A stretch of DNA of 43,201 bases from Bacteroidales bacterium (GTDB lineage Bacteria > Bacteroidota > Bacteroidia > Bacteroidales > F082): positions 1-43,201 of the forward strand of contig JACCQN010000029.1 of assembly GCA_015709215.1 (NCBI GenBank). Direction: 5' to 3'. A program made the translations under genes and the position numbers. Position 1 is the first letter of the stretch. Every line of letters starts with the position of its first letter. Below, piece by piece: positions 42,232 to 43,201 of the stretch. The notes beneath the pieces were generated by a model. It had not been told where the DNA came from. It saw only the letters and a list, made by a program, of their open reading frames with translations, and did no database searches.

Positions 42232-43201
42232 AGGTGAATACTTCCACTTCGCCTTTGAGCACGCGGAGGGCGTTAACGGCATGGGCTTCGAGGTCGTTCA
42301 CAGAAGGATAAAGCGCTATGGGTGCCAGCTTTCCAACACGTTTTTTCACATTATCGAGGAATAGCTGGCTGTTAAAAATATTTCCGGTGAGGATGATGGC
42401 ATCAAGTTCGCCTTCGAGGGTGGCATAATGCGAAGCAATCTCCTTACTCACCTGATAGGCACAGGCTTCAGAAATGAAGAGCGCTTTTTCGTTGCCTTCA
42501 GCGATCATTTTATCAATTTGTGGAATGGAATCGGTTCCCAGATAGGCAAAATATCCGCCTTTAGAGTTTAGCATTTCAAGCACTTCCTGCTGAGAATATT
42601 TGCCGCTGAAGCAAAGCCTTACGAGCTGCCCCATGGGTAAGGTGCCGGCGCGCGTGATGGAGAATGGGCCGCCGCCGTCGAAGGCCTGATTTACATCTAT
42701 TACCTGTCCTTTGAGGTGTGCTCCAACAGAAATGCCTCCCAGCCCAACATGGCAAACAATAAGGTTGAGGTCTTCGTATAGCTTATTGATGCTTTTAGCG
42801 TATTTGCGTGCAAAAAATTTATGGCTGAGGGCATGAAAGATGGATTTGCGCACAAAAAGCGGATGTCCGGTAACACGCGCCATATCAGAGAGCTCGTCAA
42901 CAACCACAGGGTCGGCCATATAGGCTTTTATCCCAATTTGTTGTGCAATTTGATAGGCGATCAGGCCTCCGAGATTGGTTTCATGCATGCCCATCACACC
43001 TATTTTAAGATCGTGAATCATGCGTTCGTTAATTTCGTAAACACCTGATTTAAGAGGTTTTACAAGGCCACTTCGTGCCATGATAATGTGTACCTTATGC
43101 AGGTCGAAGTCGTTGTGCTCAAGTTCTTTGATAACAGCTTGAGTGCGGTATAGCGTTTGATCGGGAATGGTATCAAAGGTGGCCAATTCTTCTTCCGCAT
43201 G
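42224..43201 (-). CDS. buk: Butyrate kinase, N-terminus beyond window edge
   Basis: 325 codons are visible and the frame is open to the right edge. Residues just inside the edge (HAEEELATFD) match the HSAEEL region found about 30-35 residues into butyrate kinases, so only a short N-terminus with the NPGSTSTK motif is missing. Family features seen include MARSGLVKPLKSGVYEIN, HVGLGGISVGAH, GGGPFSITRAGTLP and ILTGN near the end. It phosphorylates butyrate, or makes ATP from butyryl-phosphate, and belongs to the ASKHA fold. The 3' end overlaps the next gene by 8 nt. A phosphotransbutyrylase is expected just outside the window. Confidence 0.93.
   Translation of the reverse strand, partial: HAEEELATFDTIPDQTLYRTQAVIKELEHNDFDLHKVHIIMARSGLVKPLKSGVYEINERMIHDLKIGVMGMHETNLGGLIAYQIAQQIGIKAYMADPVVVDELSDMARVTGHPLFVRKSIFHALSHKFFARKYAKSINKLYEDLNLIVCHVGLGGISVGAHLKGQVIDVNQAFDGGGPFSITRAGTLPMGQLVRLCFSGKYSQQEVLEMLNSKGGYFAYLGTDSIPQIDKMIAEGNEKALFISEACAYQVSKEIASHYATLEGELDAIILTGNIFNSQLFLDNVKKRVGKLAPIALYPSVNDLEAHAVNALRVLKGEVEVFTYE

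Overview
The window comes from a member of the Bacteroidota, most likely a strictly anaerobic, fermentative relative of the Bacteroidales or Marinilabiliales; the order is inferred. Supporting signs are the repeated -7 promoter element TAnnTTTG, the ftsX - DUF3098 - uppP - truB - queA gene order, a homodimeric glycyl-tRNA synthetase, an L25/Ctc ribosomal protein, a REP-associated transposase of Bacteroidota type and a DUF4143 ATPase.

Region 1 (1-10616) is a redox and signalling block. A membrane b-type cytochrome (cut by the window edge), a membrane-anchored 2[4Fe-4S]/FAD/NAD(P)H oxidoreductase, two very heme-rich c-type cytochromes (20 and 31 CxxCH motifs by my count) and an outer-membrane beta-barrel are chained with overlapping start and stop codons. 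Together they look like a complete path from NAD(P)H through the inner membrane and periplasm to the outer membrane, a candidate extracellular electron transfer conduit. A convergent histidine kinase/OmpR regulator pair and a second small cytochrome b follow.

Region 2 (10617-13566) holds a DEAD-box RNA helicase with a DbpA-like RNA-binding tail, and a REP-associated tyrosine transposase (RAYT). The RAYT is bracketed by REP-like hairpins and carries a third one inside its own reading frame.

Region 3 (13567-25634, all minus strand) is a continuous 12-kb [FeFe]-hydrogenase operon. It contains a receiver protein, the trimeric NADH-dependent hydrogenase hydC-hydB-hydA, a hydrogenase-like sensor fused to a histidine kinase, a second receiver, a receiver-kinase fusion, and the maturases hydG, hydF and hydE. 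It links H2 metabolism with H2 or redox sensing.

Region 4 (25635-33845) is housekeeping: ftsX, DUF3098, uppP, truB, queA and glyQS on plus; prs-rplY and pth on minus. Several promoters and terminators can be read directly.

Region 5 (33846-43201) is mixed. It has tRNA-Leu(CAA) followed by a tiny GIY-YIG nuclease gene that is bounded by a second copy of the tRNA 3' end; a two-subunit 3-oxoacid CoA-transferase; a DUF4143 AAA ATPase behind a three-copy operator-like repeat; a probable DUF4914 protein with a PEPCK-like P-loop; a large secreted protein of unknown function with a deacetylase-like look; and a butyrate kinase cut by the right edge. The CoA-transferase and butyrate kinase point to butyrate or short-chain acyl-CoA metabolism.
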